NCBI GenBank assembly: GCA_031261295.1
Contig: JAISKT010000372.1
Location: 1-42,331 of the forward strand
DNA: 42,331 nucleotides
Source of the DNA: Candidatus Symbiothrix sp.
GTDB taxonomy: Bacteria; Bacteroidota; Bacteroidia; Bacteroidales; Azobacteroidaceae
Reading direction: 5' to 3'
Every line of letters begins with the position of its first letter. The stretch's first letter is position 1. This document shows positions 32,486 to 41,797 of the stretch, one piece after another. A model generated the notes under the pieces. It saw nothing but the letters and a program-made list of their open reading frames with translations, was not told where the DNA came from and searched no databases. The position numbers and the translations under genes are program-made.

Positions 32486-32493
32486 CAAAGTTA
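32486..32493 (-). promoter_or_regulatory. Promoter -7 element left upstream of broken hicB
   Basis: On the minus strand this reads TAACTTTG (TAnnTTTG), only about 30 bases before the first HicB codons. The gene has therefore lost its 5' coding part but kept a promoter. Confidence 0.5.
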
Positions 32494-32703
32494 AAATATT
32501 TATTTTGAAAACAATAAGAAACATTAGGAAAAACACACCATAATTAATAATTTAGCAGGACTAATCTCGGAGCGATTACATTTGAACGGAATTTATATTT
32601 TTAAAATAACGGATTCAAACAGAATTTATAGCAAAAAAATACTTGTAAATTAAGCAAATTATATATTCCTTTGTTAGAATTTTAATTTATAGAAGTACAG
32701 AAA

Positions 32704-33186
32704 ATGAAACCGGTTAAATATATTTTCTTATTTATAAGTATTATTATGTGCTGGAGTTGCCACTGGCCGGATCCTCCGGAATATCCCGTACTTGTTAAAG
32801 AAGATGCAGTATTCAAATTTTACAACAATGGTGATCCTACTTTAGACAAAATGAGTATGTACGTTCGGTTGTATTATCCGGTAGAAGATCAGATAGGTGG
32901 AGGAGATGAATGTAAAGAAAAAACAATAACCTCTTTCTTTTGCGGTGTGCTTCATCCATACGATTCAATTACAGGTTCTATCAGAGACTCTTATATTGGG
33001 TGTATTCGTTATGCGGAGTTTACAGTTTACTATGAAGACACTACTTCTTCCGACGGTTACCGTTTGCGAGGTCAGTATGTGGTAAACGATACGATTAAGC
33101 AAAAATATGCAGATCATGAATACAAATATCCGGATAAAACGACAATAATAGTTAATTGGCCCGAAGATTCTTTATTGTTTAAGTAG
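32704..33186 (+). CDS. Hypothetical lipoprotein
   Basis: The 160-residue protein has a lipoprotein signal peptide (YIFLFISIIMCWSC, Cys19) followed by HWPDPPEYPVL. The mature part has many Tyr, Asp and Glu residues and looks like a beta-sandwich (FKFYNNGDPTLDKMSMYVRL; YAEFTVYYEDTTSSDGYRL). I do not recognise a family. The base composition is more A/T-rich than neighbouring genes, and it stands alone between the mobile element region and the export operon, so it may have been acquired. A terminator follows. Confidence 0.7.
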   Translation: MKPVKYIFLFISIIMCWSCHWPDPPEYPVLVKEDAVFKFYNNGDPTLDKMSMYVRLYYPVEDQIGGGDECKEKTITSFFCGVLHPYDSITGSIRDSYIGCIRYAEFTVYYEDTTSSDGYRLRGQYVVNDTIKQKYADHEYKYPDKTTIIVNWPEDSLLFK

Positions 33187-33201
33187 TTATTAAATAATAA
33201 T

Positions 33202-33262
33202 TTAGGGGAAGTTTGATTTTCGTGCTTGCTCGTTTTTCATCTTCCCCTAACTTTTTCTTATT
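33202..33262 (+). terminator. Terminator-like hairpin after the lipoprotein gene
   Basis: TTAGGGGAAG (33202-33211) pairs with CTTCCCCTAA (33241-33250) across a 29-base loop, followed by CTTTTTCTTATT. The long loop is unusual for an intrinsic terminator. Confidence 0.6.
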
Positions 33263-33351
33263 ACTTGCAGGGGTATCATTTTTATATAAGTTGGTAACCG
33301 GTTTCAGTTGTTAAATTATCTTAAAATCTACAGTATTTCATGTACTTGGTA

Positions 33352-33381
33352 TTGCAAAGTATTGAAATATCCATACATTTG
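33352..33381 (+). promoter_or_regulatory. Promoter of the MacAB-TolC type operon
   Basis: TTG (33352-33354), 19 bases, then TACATTTG (33374-33381). The first gene starts at 33416. Confidence 0.75.
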
Positions 33382-33415
33382 TAACCAATTAGAAAAATTA
33401 GCGTCTTAAATGTAA

Positions 33416-34096
33416 ATGATAAAATTAGAGCATATAAATAAGACCTATCACAATGGAGCGCCCTTACATGTTTTGAAAGGAATTAACCTTGAAATAGCAC
33501 AAGGTGAAATGGTTTCCATTATGGGGGCTTCCGGTTCGGGAAAATCCACTCTGTTGAACATTCTGGGTATCCTCGACACCTACGATACCGGTAATTATTA
33601 CCTGAATGACATCCTCATCAAAGATTTAAGTGAATCGAAAGCGGCTGAATTACGGAATAAAATGATTGGGTTTGTTTTCCAGTCGTTCAATCTTATCGGT
33701 TTCAAAAATGCAATGGAAAATGTAGCGCTTCCGTTATATTACCAGGGCGTGGGCCGTAAAAAACGGAATCAAATCGCTTTGGATTACCTGGAAAAAATGG
33801 GATTGAAGGAATGGGCCGGGCACATGCCGAATGAATTATCGGGAGGACAAAAGCAACGGGTAGCTATTGCCCGCGCTTTGATCACCAATCCGCAGATTAT
33901 TCTCGCAGATGAGCCGACCGGTGCGTTAGACAGCAAAACATCGGACGAAGTCATACAAATCCTCCGGGAAGTAAATGAGACCGGAATGACGATGATTATC
34001 GTTACCCACGAACAAAGCGTAGCGGAAGCAACCGATAAAATTATTCATTTAAAAGACGGAATCATAGAATCAATTAAACTAAGAACTAAAAACTAA
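33416..34096 (+). CDS. ABC transporter ATP-binding protein, MacB/LolD type
   Basis: The 226-residue ATPase has Walker A GASGSGKST (37-45), the signature LSGGQKQRVAIARAL, Walker B IILADEPTGALD and the switch VTHEQ. This subfamily powers mechanotransmission exporters such as MacB, and lipoprotein release systems such as LolD. Two permeases, an adaptor and a TolC-like protein follow, so a tripartite exporter of small molecules or peptides is likely. The last residues (KLRTKN) and the stop lie inside an inverted repeat (34076-34167). Confidence 0.9.
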   Translation: MIKLEHINKTYHNGAPLHVLKGINLEIAQGEMVSIMGASGSGKSTLLNILGILDTYDTGNYYLNDILIKDLSESKAAELRNKMIGFVFQSFNLIGFKNAMENVALPLYYQGVGRKKRNQIALDYLEKMGLKEWAGHMPNELSGGQKQRVAIARALITNPQIILADEPTGALDSKTSDEVIQILREVNETGMTMIIVTHEQSVAEATDKIIHLKDGIIESIKLRTKN

Positions 34097-34167
34097 AAAC
34101 TAAAAGTTGCGCGAAGCGCGGTAACAGGCGTCAGCCAACTTTTAGTTTTTAGTTTTTAGTTTTTAAC
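34076..34167. repeat. Inverted heptamer arrays (AACTAAA / TTTAGTT) between ATPase and permease genes
   Basis: The left arm (34076-34109) and right arm (34136-34167) are complementary over at least 26 bases and enclose a GC-rich spacer with CGCGAAGCGCG. The left arm covers the ATPase stop codon. The right arm ends 13 bases before the permease GTG start. Confidence 0.88.
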
Positions 34168-34179
34168 TCTCAAATTAAA

Positions 34180-35445
34180 GTGTTTGATTTAGAAAACTGG
34201 GCTGAGATATTCAGCACGATTAAAAAAAATAAACTTCGTACGTTCCTTACCGGATTCTCCATATCCTGGGGGATATTCATGTTTTGCATTCTTCTGGCTT
34301 CCGGCAACGGTTTGCGGAACGGCATGTTATCCGATTTTGGAGACCGTTCGGTAAACAGCTTGCAGTATTGGGGCCGAAGGACTTCTATCCCTTATCAAGG
34401 TTTGCCTAAAAACCGTCCCATCCAATTAGACCATAAAGATGTGGAGTTGTTAAAAAACAAGGTGCCTGAAGCCGGCGAAATAACTCCCATGATTTTTAAG
34501 GATGTGACGGCAAGTTATGGAACTAATAGCTCCCTCTGTTCTTTCACCGGTGTGAATCCGGAATACATGCACATCAACGGAATCAAAATCAAGGACAACC
34601 AGGGCCGCTTTATCAACGGTATGGATATGAAAGAATACCGCAAAGTGGCCGCCATCAACAAACGGATGAAAGAAGTCCTCTTTAAAGAGGAAAACCCTGT
34701 CGGTAAAATGATTACCGTCGGCGGATTAAGTTATACGGTCATCGGCGTGTATGAAGAAAAAACATGGGGCGATCAGGAGTCCGCCTACATTCCCTTTACT
34801 ACCGCCCAATTGTTGTACAACAAAGGCTGGGGCATACACGATATTTCTTTCACGTTGAACAACCTGAAAACCGAAGAAGAAAATGAAACTTTTGAGACCG
34901 GTTTCAGGGAAAAACTGTCCGTTGTCCATCATTACGACCCGAAAGACGATCGAGCTGTCGGCATTTGGAATCAATTGCAGAATTACCTTCAATTTTTGGG
35001 AATTTTCAACGGTATATCCGCTTTTATCTGGATTATAGGGGTAGGAACGCTCATTGCCGGAATTATCGGAGTCAGCAACATCATGTTGATAACCGTAAGG
35101 GAACGGACGCGGGAAATCGGTATCCGCAAGGCGTTGGGCGCCAAACCGTCTTCCATATTGGGAAGTATCCTTTTGGAAGCGATTTTTATTACGTCTGTTT
35201 TTGGTTACATAGGAATGTTTCTGGGCATCGGGTTGGGCGAATTGGCCACTTCCGTGTTAAATTCCCTGTCGGAACAACCGGAAACGGAACAAATATCCTC
35301 TATTTTTAAAGATCCGACGATTGCCGTGAATGTCGCTGTCGGAGCGATGCTTGTCCTTATTTTTTCCGGTTTGATAGCAGGCTATTTTCCTGCCGTGAAA
35401 GCCGTGAAAATACCGCCGGTAGAAGCCATGCGAACAGAAAACTGA
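34180..35445 (+). CDS. MacB-like ABC permease 1
   Basis: The 421-residue protein starts with GTG and has the MacB fold. A first membrane helix lies near FLTGFSISWGIFMFCILLAS, and a large periplasmic domain (about 45-275) follows. Three more helices come in the C-terminal FtsX-type domain, with GVSNIMLITVRERTREIGIRKALGAK. It dimerises either with itself or with the next gene product. The start fits the FDLENWAEIF beginning shared with the second permease (FDTDRLEEIW). Confidence 0.88.
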   Translation: MFDLENWAEIFSTIKKNKLRTFLTGFSISWGIFMFCILLASGNGLRNGMLSDFGDRSVNSLQYWGRRTSIPYQGLPKNRPIQLDHKDVELLKNKVPEAGEITPMIFKDVTASYGTNSSLCSFTGVNPEYMHINGIKIKDNQGRFINGMDMKEYRKVAAINKRMKEVLFKEENPVGKMITVGGLSYTVIGVYEEKTWGDQESAYIPFTTAQLLYNKGWGIHDISFTLNNLKTEEENETFETGFREKLSVVHHYDPKDDRAVGIWNQLQNYLQFLGIFNGISAFIWIIGVGTLIAGIIGVSNIMLITVRERTREIGIRKALGAKPSSILGSILLEAIFITSVFGYIGMFLGIGLGELATSVLNSLSEQPETEQISSIFKDPTIAVNVAVGAMLVLIFSGLIAGYFPAVKAVKIPPVEAMRTEN

Positions 35446-35471
35446 TTATTGATGACTGATAACTGTTGTAA

Positions 35472-36725
35472 ATGTTTGATACAGATAGATTAGAAGAAAT
35501 ATGGGTCACCATCACCCGGAATAAAGTAAGAAGTTTTCTTACCGGTTTTGGCGTCTTTTGGGGAATCTTCATGCTGATTATCATGATGGGCGCCGGAGAA
35601 GGGCTGAGCCGGGGAGTGATGAAAGGCGTGGAAGGTTTTTCTACGAATTCCTGTTTTATGGGAGCCAGCCAGACCGGCGAACCCTACAAAGGGTTTCAAA
35701 AAGGCCGGAGCTGGGAAATTCACAACAGCGATTTGGATATCCTGACACGGTCTGTTCCTGAAATAGAACATCTGTCGCCGATTTTGTGGGGAGGACGTTC
35801 GGATAATAATGTGATATATGAGGAGAATGCCGGCACTTATCCCATAAAGGGATTAAATTCCAGTTACAGGTATATAGAAAATCCTTTTTTAACTCAAGGT
35901 CGTTTTATTAATGATATAGATATTCTTCAAAAACGGAAAGTCTGCGTTATCGGAACAAAAGTATATGAAGAACTATTTACAAAAAAAGGAGATCCCATCG
36001 GAAAATATATCCGGGTAGCCGGTATTTATTACCAGGTGATTGGAGTAGCTAAAGGAGTCGAAAATATTGGTATTAACGGCAGAACATCCGAATCCGTTGC
36101 CATTCCTTTTACTACCCTGCAGCAAATCAATAATCAGGGAGATGTCGTTCACATGTTGGCGGCTACGGCCAAAGACGGTTTTTCGTCTAAAGAGGTGGAG
36201 GAAAAAATGAAAGTCATCCTGAAAGCCAATAACAATATTTCCCCTACAGATACCCAGGCGATATGGAGCTTCAATTTGGGAGAACAATTCGATATGTATA
36301 AATACCTGTTTATCGGAATTGCCATACTTGTATGGATTGTAGGTTCGGGAACATTGGTTGCCGGTATCGTAGGCGTCAGCAACATTATGGTGGTAACAGT
36401 GAAAGAACGGACGAAAGAAATCGGTGTCCGGCGGGCATTAGGCGCCAAACCGGTGACCATTATTTCCCAGGTTATGTCGGAAAGTTTACTGTTGACGGCC
36501 ATTGCCGGTTTGTTGGGACTCTGCCTGGGTGTGTTGACATTGCATTTGGCCGATGTTTATTGGTTGCAAAAAGCAGAAGACGTATTTTTGGCAGATCCAA
36601 GGGTTTCTTTCGTGACAGCCGTCATATCGACCGTCATCTTATTGATTTGCGGGTTGATAGCCGGTGCAATTCCAACCATGCGGGCGTTGCAGATAAAAGC
36701 GATTGATGCCATCCGGGAAGAATAG
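35472..36725 (+). CDS. MacB-like ABC permease 2
   Basis: The 417-residue paralogue of permease 1 has the same layout: an N-terminal helix (FLTGFGVFWGIFMLIIMMGAG), a periplasmic domain and the FtsX domain with GVSNIMVVTVKERTKEIGVRRALGAK. It starts 26 bases after the first permease. Having two paralogous permeases suggests a heterodimer. It is followed by a gap holding a C/G-rich palindrome. Confidence 0.88.
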   Translation: MFDTDRLEEIWVTITRNKVRSFLTGFGVFWGIFMLIIMMGAGEGLSRGVMKGVEGFSTNSCFMGASQTGEPYKGFQKGRSWEIHNSDLDILTRSVPEIEHLSPILWGGRSDNNVIYEENAGTYPIKGLNSSYRYIENPFLTQGRFINDIDILQKRKVCVIGTKVYEELFTKKGDPIGKYIRVAGIYYQVIGVAKGVENIGINGRTSESVAIPFTTLQQINNQGDVVHMLAATAKDGFSSKEVEEKMKVILKANNNISPTDTQAIWSFNLGEQFDMYKYLFIGIAILVWIVGSGTLVAGIVGVSNIMVVTVKERTKEIGVRRALGAKPVTIISQVMSESLLLTAIAGLLGLCLGVLTLHLADVYWLQKAEDVFLADPRVSFVTAVISTVILLICGLIAGAIPTMRALQIKAIDAIREE

Positions 36726-36745
36726 TAACAATAATGATAATACAC

Positions 36746-36778
36746 CTCACCAAAGCCCCCTTTAGGGGGGTTGGGGGT
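36746..36778. repeat. Dispersed C/G-rich palindrome between permease 2 and adaptor genes
   Basis: The core AAGCCCCCTTTAGGGGGGTTGG is the reverse-orientation relative of the element at 25458-25492. It sits in a 67-base gap inside the operon. Confidence 0.75.
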
Positions 36779-36792
36779 AAATACAGTAATTT

Positions 36793-37914
36793 ATGAAAAA
36801 GATTGGAAAAATTATTTTGTTTGTAATAATTGGTTTGATAGTAGTGTCAACCTTTATTTTCCTTTGGAATAAATCCCAGCCCGAAGTGACTGTTTATAAT
36901 ATTGTATCTCCTACCGTGGGGACAATAGAGAATAAGACCATTGCTACGGGCAAAGTGGAACCCCGGGACGAAATCCTGATCAAACCCCAGATATCCGGCA
37001 TTGTTTCCGAAGTATTGAAGGAAGCCGGACAAATGGTGAATGTAGGAGAAGTAATTGCTACGGTCAAGGTAGTTCCGGAAATGGGGCAATTGAACTCCGC
37101 CGAATCCCGTGTGCAGGTATCCGTAATTAATTTGAAGCAAATTGAATTGGAATACGAACGCCAAACCAAGTTATATAAAACAGGGGTAATCTCCAAGGAA
37201 GAATTTGATGCTTCGGAAGCCGCTCACGACAAAGCCCTCGAAGAACGGGACAATGCCCAGGATGCTTTGGACATTGTACGGAACGGTGTTTCCAAAAAAT
37301 ATGCCAAATTGAGCAATACCCAGATACGCTCTACCATTACCGGTATGATCCTGGACGTTCCCATAAAAGCGGGAAACTCGGTGATCCAGGCCAATACATT
37401 CAACGATGGTACGACCATTGCTTCCGTTGCCAATATGAACGACCTGATTTTCAGGGGAAATATCGACGAAACGGAAGTCGGCAAAGTAAAAGAAGGCATG
37501 CCGATTGTATTGACCGTGGGCGCTATCAACAACGAAAAATTTGATGCGGATCTGGAATACATCTCTCCGAAAGGAACCGAACAAAGCGGCGCCGTATTGT
37601 TTGAGATAAAAGCGGCCGTAAAAGTTCCGGATGCGGTTTTTGTTCGTGCAGGATACAGCGCCAATGCGGAAATCGTTCTGGCACAAGCCTCAGATGTAAT
37701 GACCATCCCCGAAAGTTGCGTGGATTTCAGTAATGACTCGGCTTTTGTCTATGTGTTGAAAGCCGAAAAACCGGAACAGGTATTTGACCGGAAACAGGTA
37801 GTCATCGGATTATCAGACGGTATCAATATTGAGGTGAAAGAAGGATTGAAGCCTGCAGACCGGATCCGGGGCAATGCGATTGACAAGAAAGCAAAAAAGG
37901 AAGATAAAAAATAA
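36793..37914 (+). CDS. Periplasmic adaptor (membrane fusion) protein, MacA/HlyD type
   Basis: The 373-residue protein has one N-terminal membrane segment (IILFVIIGLIVVSTFIFLW). A barrel/lipoyl half follows (IATGKVEPRDEILIKPQISG), then a coiled-coil hairpin (about residues 100-160, with LEYERQTKLYKTGVISKEEF) and the second lipoyl half (IRSTITGMILDVPIKAG). A beta-barrel and membrane-proximal domain complete it. It links the ABC permeases to the TolC-like duct. The Lys-rich end (KKAKKEDKK) is unremarkable. Confidence 0.9.
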   Translation: MKKIGKIILFVIIGLIVVSTFIFLWNKSQPEVTVYNIVSPTVGTIENKTIATGKVEPRDEILIKPQISGIVSEVLKEAGQMVNVGEVIATVKVVPEMGQLNSAESRVQVSVINLKQIELEYERQTKLYKTGVISKEEFDASEAAHDKALEERDNAQDALDIVRNGVSKKYAKLSNTQIRSTITGMILDVPIKAGNSVIQANTFNDGTTIASVANMNDLIFRGNIDETEVGKVKEGMPIVLTVGAINNEKFDADLEYISPKGTEQSGAVLFEIKAAVKVPDAVFVRAGYSANAEIVLAQASDVMTIPESCVDFSNDSAFVYVLKAEKPEQVFDRKQVVIGLSDGINIEVKEGLKPADRIRGNAIDKKAKKEDKK

Positions 37915-37919
37915 TTTTT

Positions 37920-38030
37920 GGATACACGGTGCAAAGGTGCACGGTGCACGAAAAATAAATAAACAGAAATAAAAAACATGAAATACAATAGGAATAACCC
38001 GTGCACCGTGTACCTTTGCACCGTGTACCC
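37920..38030. repeat. 31-base inverted repeat flanking the TolC-like start codon
   Basis: Arms 37920-37950 and 38000-38030 pair with two mismatches and are rich in GTGCACCGTGTACC. The start codon (37978) lies in the loop, and the right arm encodes residues 8-18 of the signal peptide. A related fragment (GTGCACCTTTG...CGTGTACCCC) lies at 18132-18155. Confidence 0.85.
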
Positions 38031-39393
38031 CAAAATAGTAACGTTCGTCTTTTGTTGTTGTCTTTTTTCAATAACAAACGCTCAGACCAAGCAGTGGACA
38101 CTCGAAAAATGTATCCAATACGCTATTGATCACAACATTACTATCAAGCAAATTGCGCTGGAAAAGGAAAGCGCCGAAGTGGAACTAAATACAGCGCAGA
38201 TGAGCCGGCTGCCGAATCTCAATGCAAATGCCGGACAAACTTGGGACTTGGGATATTCTCCTGGAAAATCCGGTGTGAATGCCAGTCAAACCCAAGCAAA
38301 CACCAGCTTTTCTATTGTTAGTTCAATGCCGCTTTTTACAGGTTTCCGGATTCCCAACGAAATAGAAAAGAATAAATTGGAGTTGAAAGCTGCTACCGAA
38401 AATCTGGAAAAAGCCAAGGAAGATTTGGCTTTGAATATCGCCTCCTTGTTTTTGCAGGCCCTGTTCAATAAAGAATTGGTGAAAATAAACGAAGAACAAC
38501 TAAATCTGAGTCAAAAGCAGGTGGATAGGACTAATATATTGGTAAATGTAGGAAAAGTTCCCAAATCGCAATTATACGATATTGAATCACAGGTAGCTAA
38601 AGATGAAGTTTCTTTGCTTCAGGCTAAAAATGACCTGGAATTGGCGTTATTGGATTTGAGGCAAAGTCTGGAACTGGAAAACGACATTTCGTTTGATATA
38701 TATACTCCTGAAATAGAAGATGTTATTTCCGAATACATGAACAGTGTACAACCGCCCAAAATTATTTTTAACAATGCCGTAAATATCAAACCGGTTATTA
38801 AGGAACAACAATACCGCGTACAAAGTGCAGAAAAAACATTGAAGATTGCAGAATCCGGTTATCTACCTTCGTTAAGTCTGAATTTAGGATATAATACCGC
38901 TTATTATCATATTTATGATTTAAAACAAATGAATCCGGAAACAGGTGAAATGGATCCCGCAAATAATACTGCTTTTTCCAAGCAATTCTCGGAAAATGGA
39001 AGAGAATACATTGGTTTGAGTTTGAGTATTCCAATCTTCAACCGTTATTCGGTAAGGAATCAGGTGCGCAGCGCTAAACTCAATATTCAAAACCGGCAAT
39101 TGGCCTTGGACAATACCAAGAAGACGCTTTTCAAGGAGATTCAAACGGCTTATCTCAATGCTACGGCCGCCCAGGAAAAGTACCGCGCGGCAGGAAAAGC
39201 AGTGGACGCCGGCGCCGAATCTTTCCGGTATGCCCGGGAAAGATACGAAACGGGCAAGTCTTCCGTATTTGAATTTAATGAAGCGCGTACTAAATTGATT
39301 CAAAGCCGGGGAGAACAAGTACAAGCCAAATACGATTATATTTTCCGGACAAAAATCCTGGACTTCTACAATGGAATACCGATAAAACTGTAA
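37978..39393 (+). CDS. TolC-family outer-membrane efflux protein
   Basis: The 471-residue protein has a signal peptide, an unusual one with CTVYLCTVYPKIVTF and CCC. The OEP/TolC repeat structure follows: WTLEKCIQYAIDHNITIKQI at the start, then long helical pairs (LNLSQKQVDRTNILVNVGKV), and ERYETGKSSVFEFNEARTKL in the second half. It forms the outer-membrane duct of the exporter. The start is placed by the signal peptide, which is partly encoded by the inverted repeat at 37920-38030. It ends 2 bases before the ApbE-like start. Confidence 0.88.
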   Translation: MKYNRNNPCTVYLCTVYPKIVTFVFCCCLFSITNAQTKQWTLEKCIQYAIDHNITIKQIALEKESAEVELNTAQMSRLPNLNANAGQTWDLGYSPGKSGVNASQTQANTSFSIVSSMPLFTGFRIPNEIEKNKLELKAATENLEKAKEDLALNIASLFLQALFNKELVKINEEQLNLSQKQVDRTNILVNVGKVPKSQLYDIESQVAKDEVSLLQAKNDLELALLDLRQSLELENDISFDIYTPEIEDVISEYMNSVQPPKIIFNNAVNIKPVIKEQQYRVQSAEKTLKIAESGYLPSLSLNLGYNTAYYHIYDLKQMNPETGEMDPANNTAFSKQFSENGREYIGLSLSIPIFNRYSVRNQVRSAKLNIQNRQLALDNTKKTLFKEIQTAYLNATAAQEKYRAAGKAVDAGAESFRYARERYETGKSSVFEFNEARTKLIQSRGEQVQAKYDYIFRTKILDFYNGIPIKL

Positions 39394-39497
39394 GAATGAA
39401 AAAAATGAAAGAAATGAAAGAAATGAAGAAAATAAAAAGAATGGAAATGACAAAAACATTTCTTTCATTTCTTTCATTTCTTTCATTTTTTTCATTC
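39394..39497. repeat. 32-base perfect inverted repeat enclosing the ApbE-like start codon
   Basis: Bases 39394-39425 and 39466-39497 are exact reverse complements built from the 9-base unit ATGAAAGAA and its complement. The first arm contains the start codon and encodes the Met/Lys repeat. The second arm encodes the FLSFLSF run of the signal peptide. Confidence 0.92.
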
Positions 39498-40421
39498 TTT
39501 TCTTGTGGAACACAAGAAAAATATTTCCTTACGCAAGGTGAGATTTTCAAGACCACTACTCACATTAAATATCAATACCATAGGGATTTGGGAAAAGAAT
39601 TGTTTGCGCGGTTGGACAGTTTCGATTTGTCGCTGAATCCTTTCAATTCCTATTCCATTATCTATAAGGTAAATCACAATGAAGCTGTGGAAGTGGACGA
39701 TTGGTTTATCGCGGTTTTCAACCGGGCCAAGGAAATTTCCGAGATGACCGGCGGTGTTTATGACATTACTTGTGCGCCCTTGGTCAATCTGTGGGGATTT
39801 GGTTTTGAAAAATCGGACGAAGTCACCCCGTACCTTATCGATAGCCTCAAGCAATTTGTGGGTTATCAAAAAGTCCGGCTCGAAGGACGGAAAGTCATCA
39901 AAGCGGATCCCCGTTTGCAATTGAACGCCTCTTCCATTGCCAAAGGTTATGCCTGTGATGTCCTTGCCGAACTGTTGGAGTCGTATGGAATTACCGATTA
40001 CATGGTGGAAATCGGCGGCGAGATTCATGCCAAAGGAAAAAATCCGGAGGGAGAATACTGGCAGATCGAAATCCTGAAACCCATCGACGATGCTACAGGC
40101 ACAAAACAAGAAAGTTATGAAGTCGTTCAACTGGCTGATTATTCATTGGCTACTTCGGGCAATTACCGGAATTTCTATATCAAGGACGGGAAAAAATACG
40201 CGCACACCATCAATCCCCTGACCGGTTATCCCGTTGAAGGAAATATTTTGAGCGCATCCGTTATGTATCCGGATTGTATGACGGCAGATGCCTGCGCCAC
40301 GGCTTTCATGGCGCTCGGATTGGAAAAAGCCTGCGCCCTTGCCGAGCAATTTCCCGGTATGGATTACCTGTTTATTTATGCCGAGGAAAATGGAAACTTA
40401 CTGGAAAAACGCCGCAAATAA
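39396..40421 (+). CDS. apbE: ApbE-like FAD:protein FMN transferase, lipoprotein
   Basis: The 341-residue protein has a signal peptide ending at Cys37 (FFSFFSCG). The ApbE domain follows: DSFDLSLNPFNSYSIIYKVN, GGVYDITCAPLVNLWGFGF, LNASSIAKGYACDVLAELLE, VEIGGEIHAKGKNP and a C-terminal THTINPLTGYPV-type block (YAHTINPLTGYPVEG). ApbE attaches FMN to Thr in proteins such as NqrB/NqrC and RnfG using FAD. Its place behind an efflux operon is probably incidental. The exact start is uncertain because the repeat supplies several in-frame ATGs. Confidence 0.88.
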   Translation: MKKMKEMKEMKKIKRMEMTKTFLSFLSFLSFFSFFSCGTQEKYFLTQGEIFKTTTHIKYQYHRDLGKELFARLDSFDLSLNPFNSYSIIYKVNHNEAVEVDDWFIAVFNRAKEISEMTGGVYDITCAPLVNLWGFGFEKSDEVTPYLIDSLKQFVGYQKVRLEGRKVIKADPRLQLNASSIAKGYACDVLAELLESYGITDYMVEIGGEIHAKGKNPEGEYWQIEILKPIDDATGTKQESYEVVQLADYSLATSGNYRNFYIKDGKKYAHTINPLTGYPVEGNILSASVMYPDCMTADACATAFMALGLEKACALAEQFPGMDYLFIYAEENGNLLEKRRK

Positions 40422-40467
40422 AAAGCGCCCGCAAAGTATTCGATTTCTCGAAACTTTCCAAGGCGCT
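40417..40467 (-). terminator. Terminator of gap
   Basis: On the minus strand AGCGCC (40467-40462) pairs with GGCGCT (40429-40424). Inside lies a second stem (AAAGT...ACTTT, TCGA/TCGA around GAAA), and TTTTATT follows. It lies just past the gap stop at 40495 and reaches the end of the convergent apbE gene. Confidence 0.7.
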
Positions 40468-40494
40468 CTCAATCAAAATTATGAATTTTTGAAT

Positions 40495-41508
<1,014 letters not shown>

Positions 41509-41712
41509 TTATAGATTAATATAATTTGAATTACTAAAATCTTTTTGCAGCGCAAAAGTACTATTTTTTTGATAATCTATCAAGGAAATTTTAGGTTTTC
41601 TTTTTCGATATTTTTGATTATTTTCGCATTCGCATTGGGTGGTTGCACAAGTCGAAAAAACAACCATCACAAGTGTACAAACAAGTATCCGGAACAAATC
41701 GGTTTTTTTCAT
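41509..41712 (-). CDS. Possible small lipoprotein upstream of gap
   Basis: The 67-residue frame begins MKKTDLFRILVCTLVMVVFS, with a lipobox-like VVFSTC and then ATTQCECENNQKYRKRKPK. The 3' third overlaps the gap promoter (41553-41583) and leader, which is unusual. A near-match promoter (TAACTTTA, 41745-41738) lies upstream. The convincing signal peptide argues for a real gene, and the overlap argues against it. Confidence 0.45.
   Translation of the reverse strand: MKKTDLFRILVCTLVMVVFSTCATTQCECENNQKYRKRKPKISLIDYQKNSTFALQKDFSNSNYINL
41553..41583 (-). promoter_or_regulatory. gap promoter
   Basis: On the minus strand TTG (41583-41581), 20 bases, then TACTTTTG (41560-41553). The ATG at 41493 lies 59 bases downstream. 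Confidence 0.8.
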
Positions 41713-41797
41713 ATAATGAATGTGTAAATTAAGGGTGTAAAGTTACAAACCTTTTTTATTTTTAGCTGTTTTATTCATATTAAATAAAATTAAAATT

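Noticed and set aside
37171-37706. Two long minus-strand frames (171 and 160 residues)
   Set aside because: Both are antisense to the adaptor gene, without signal, motif or promoter support.
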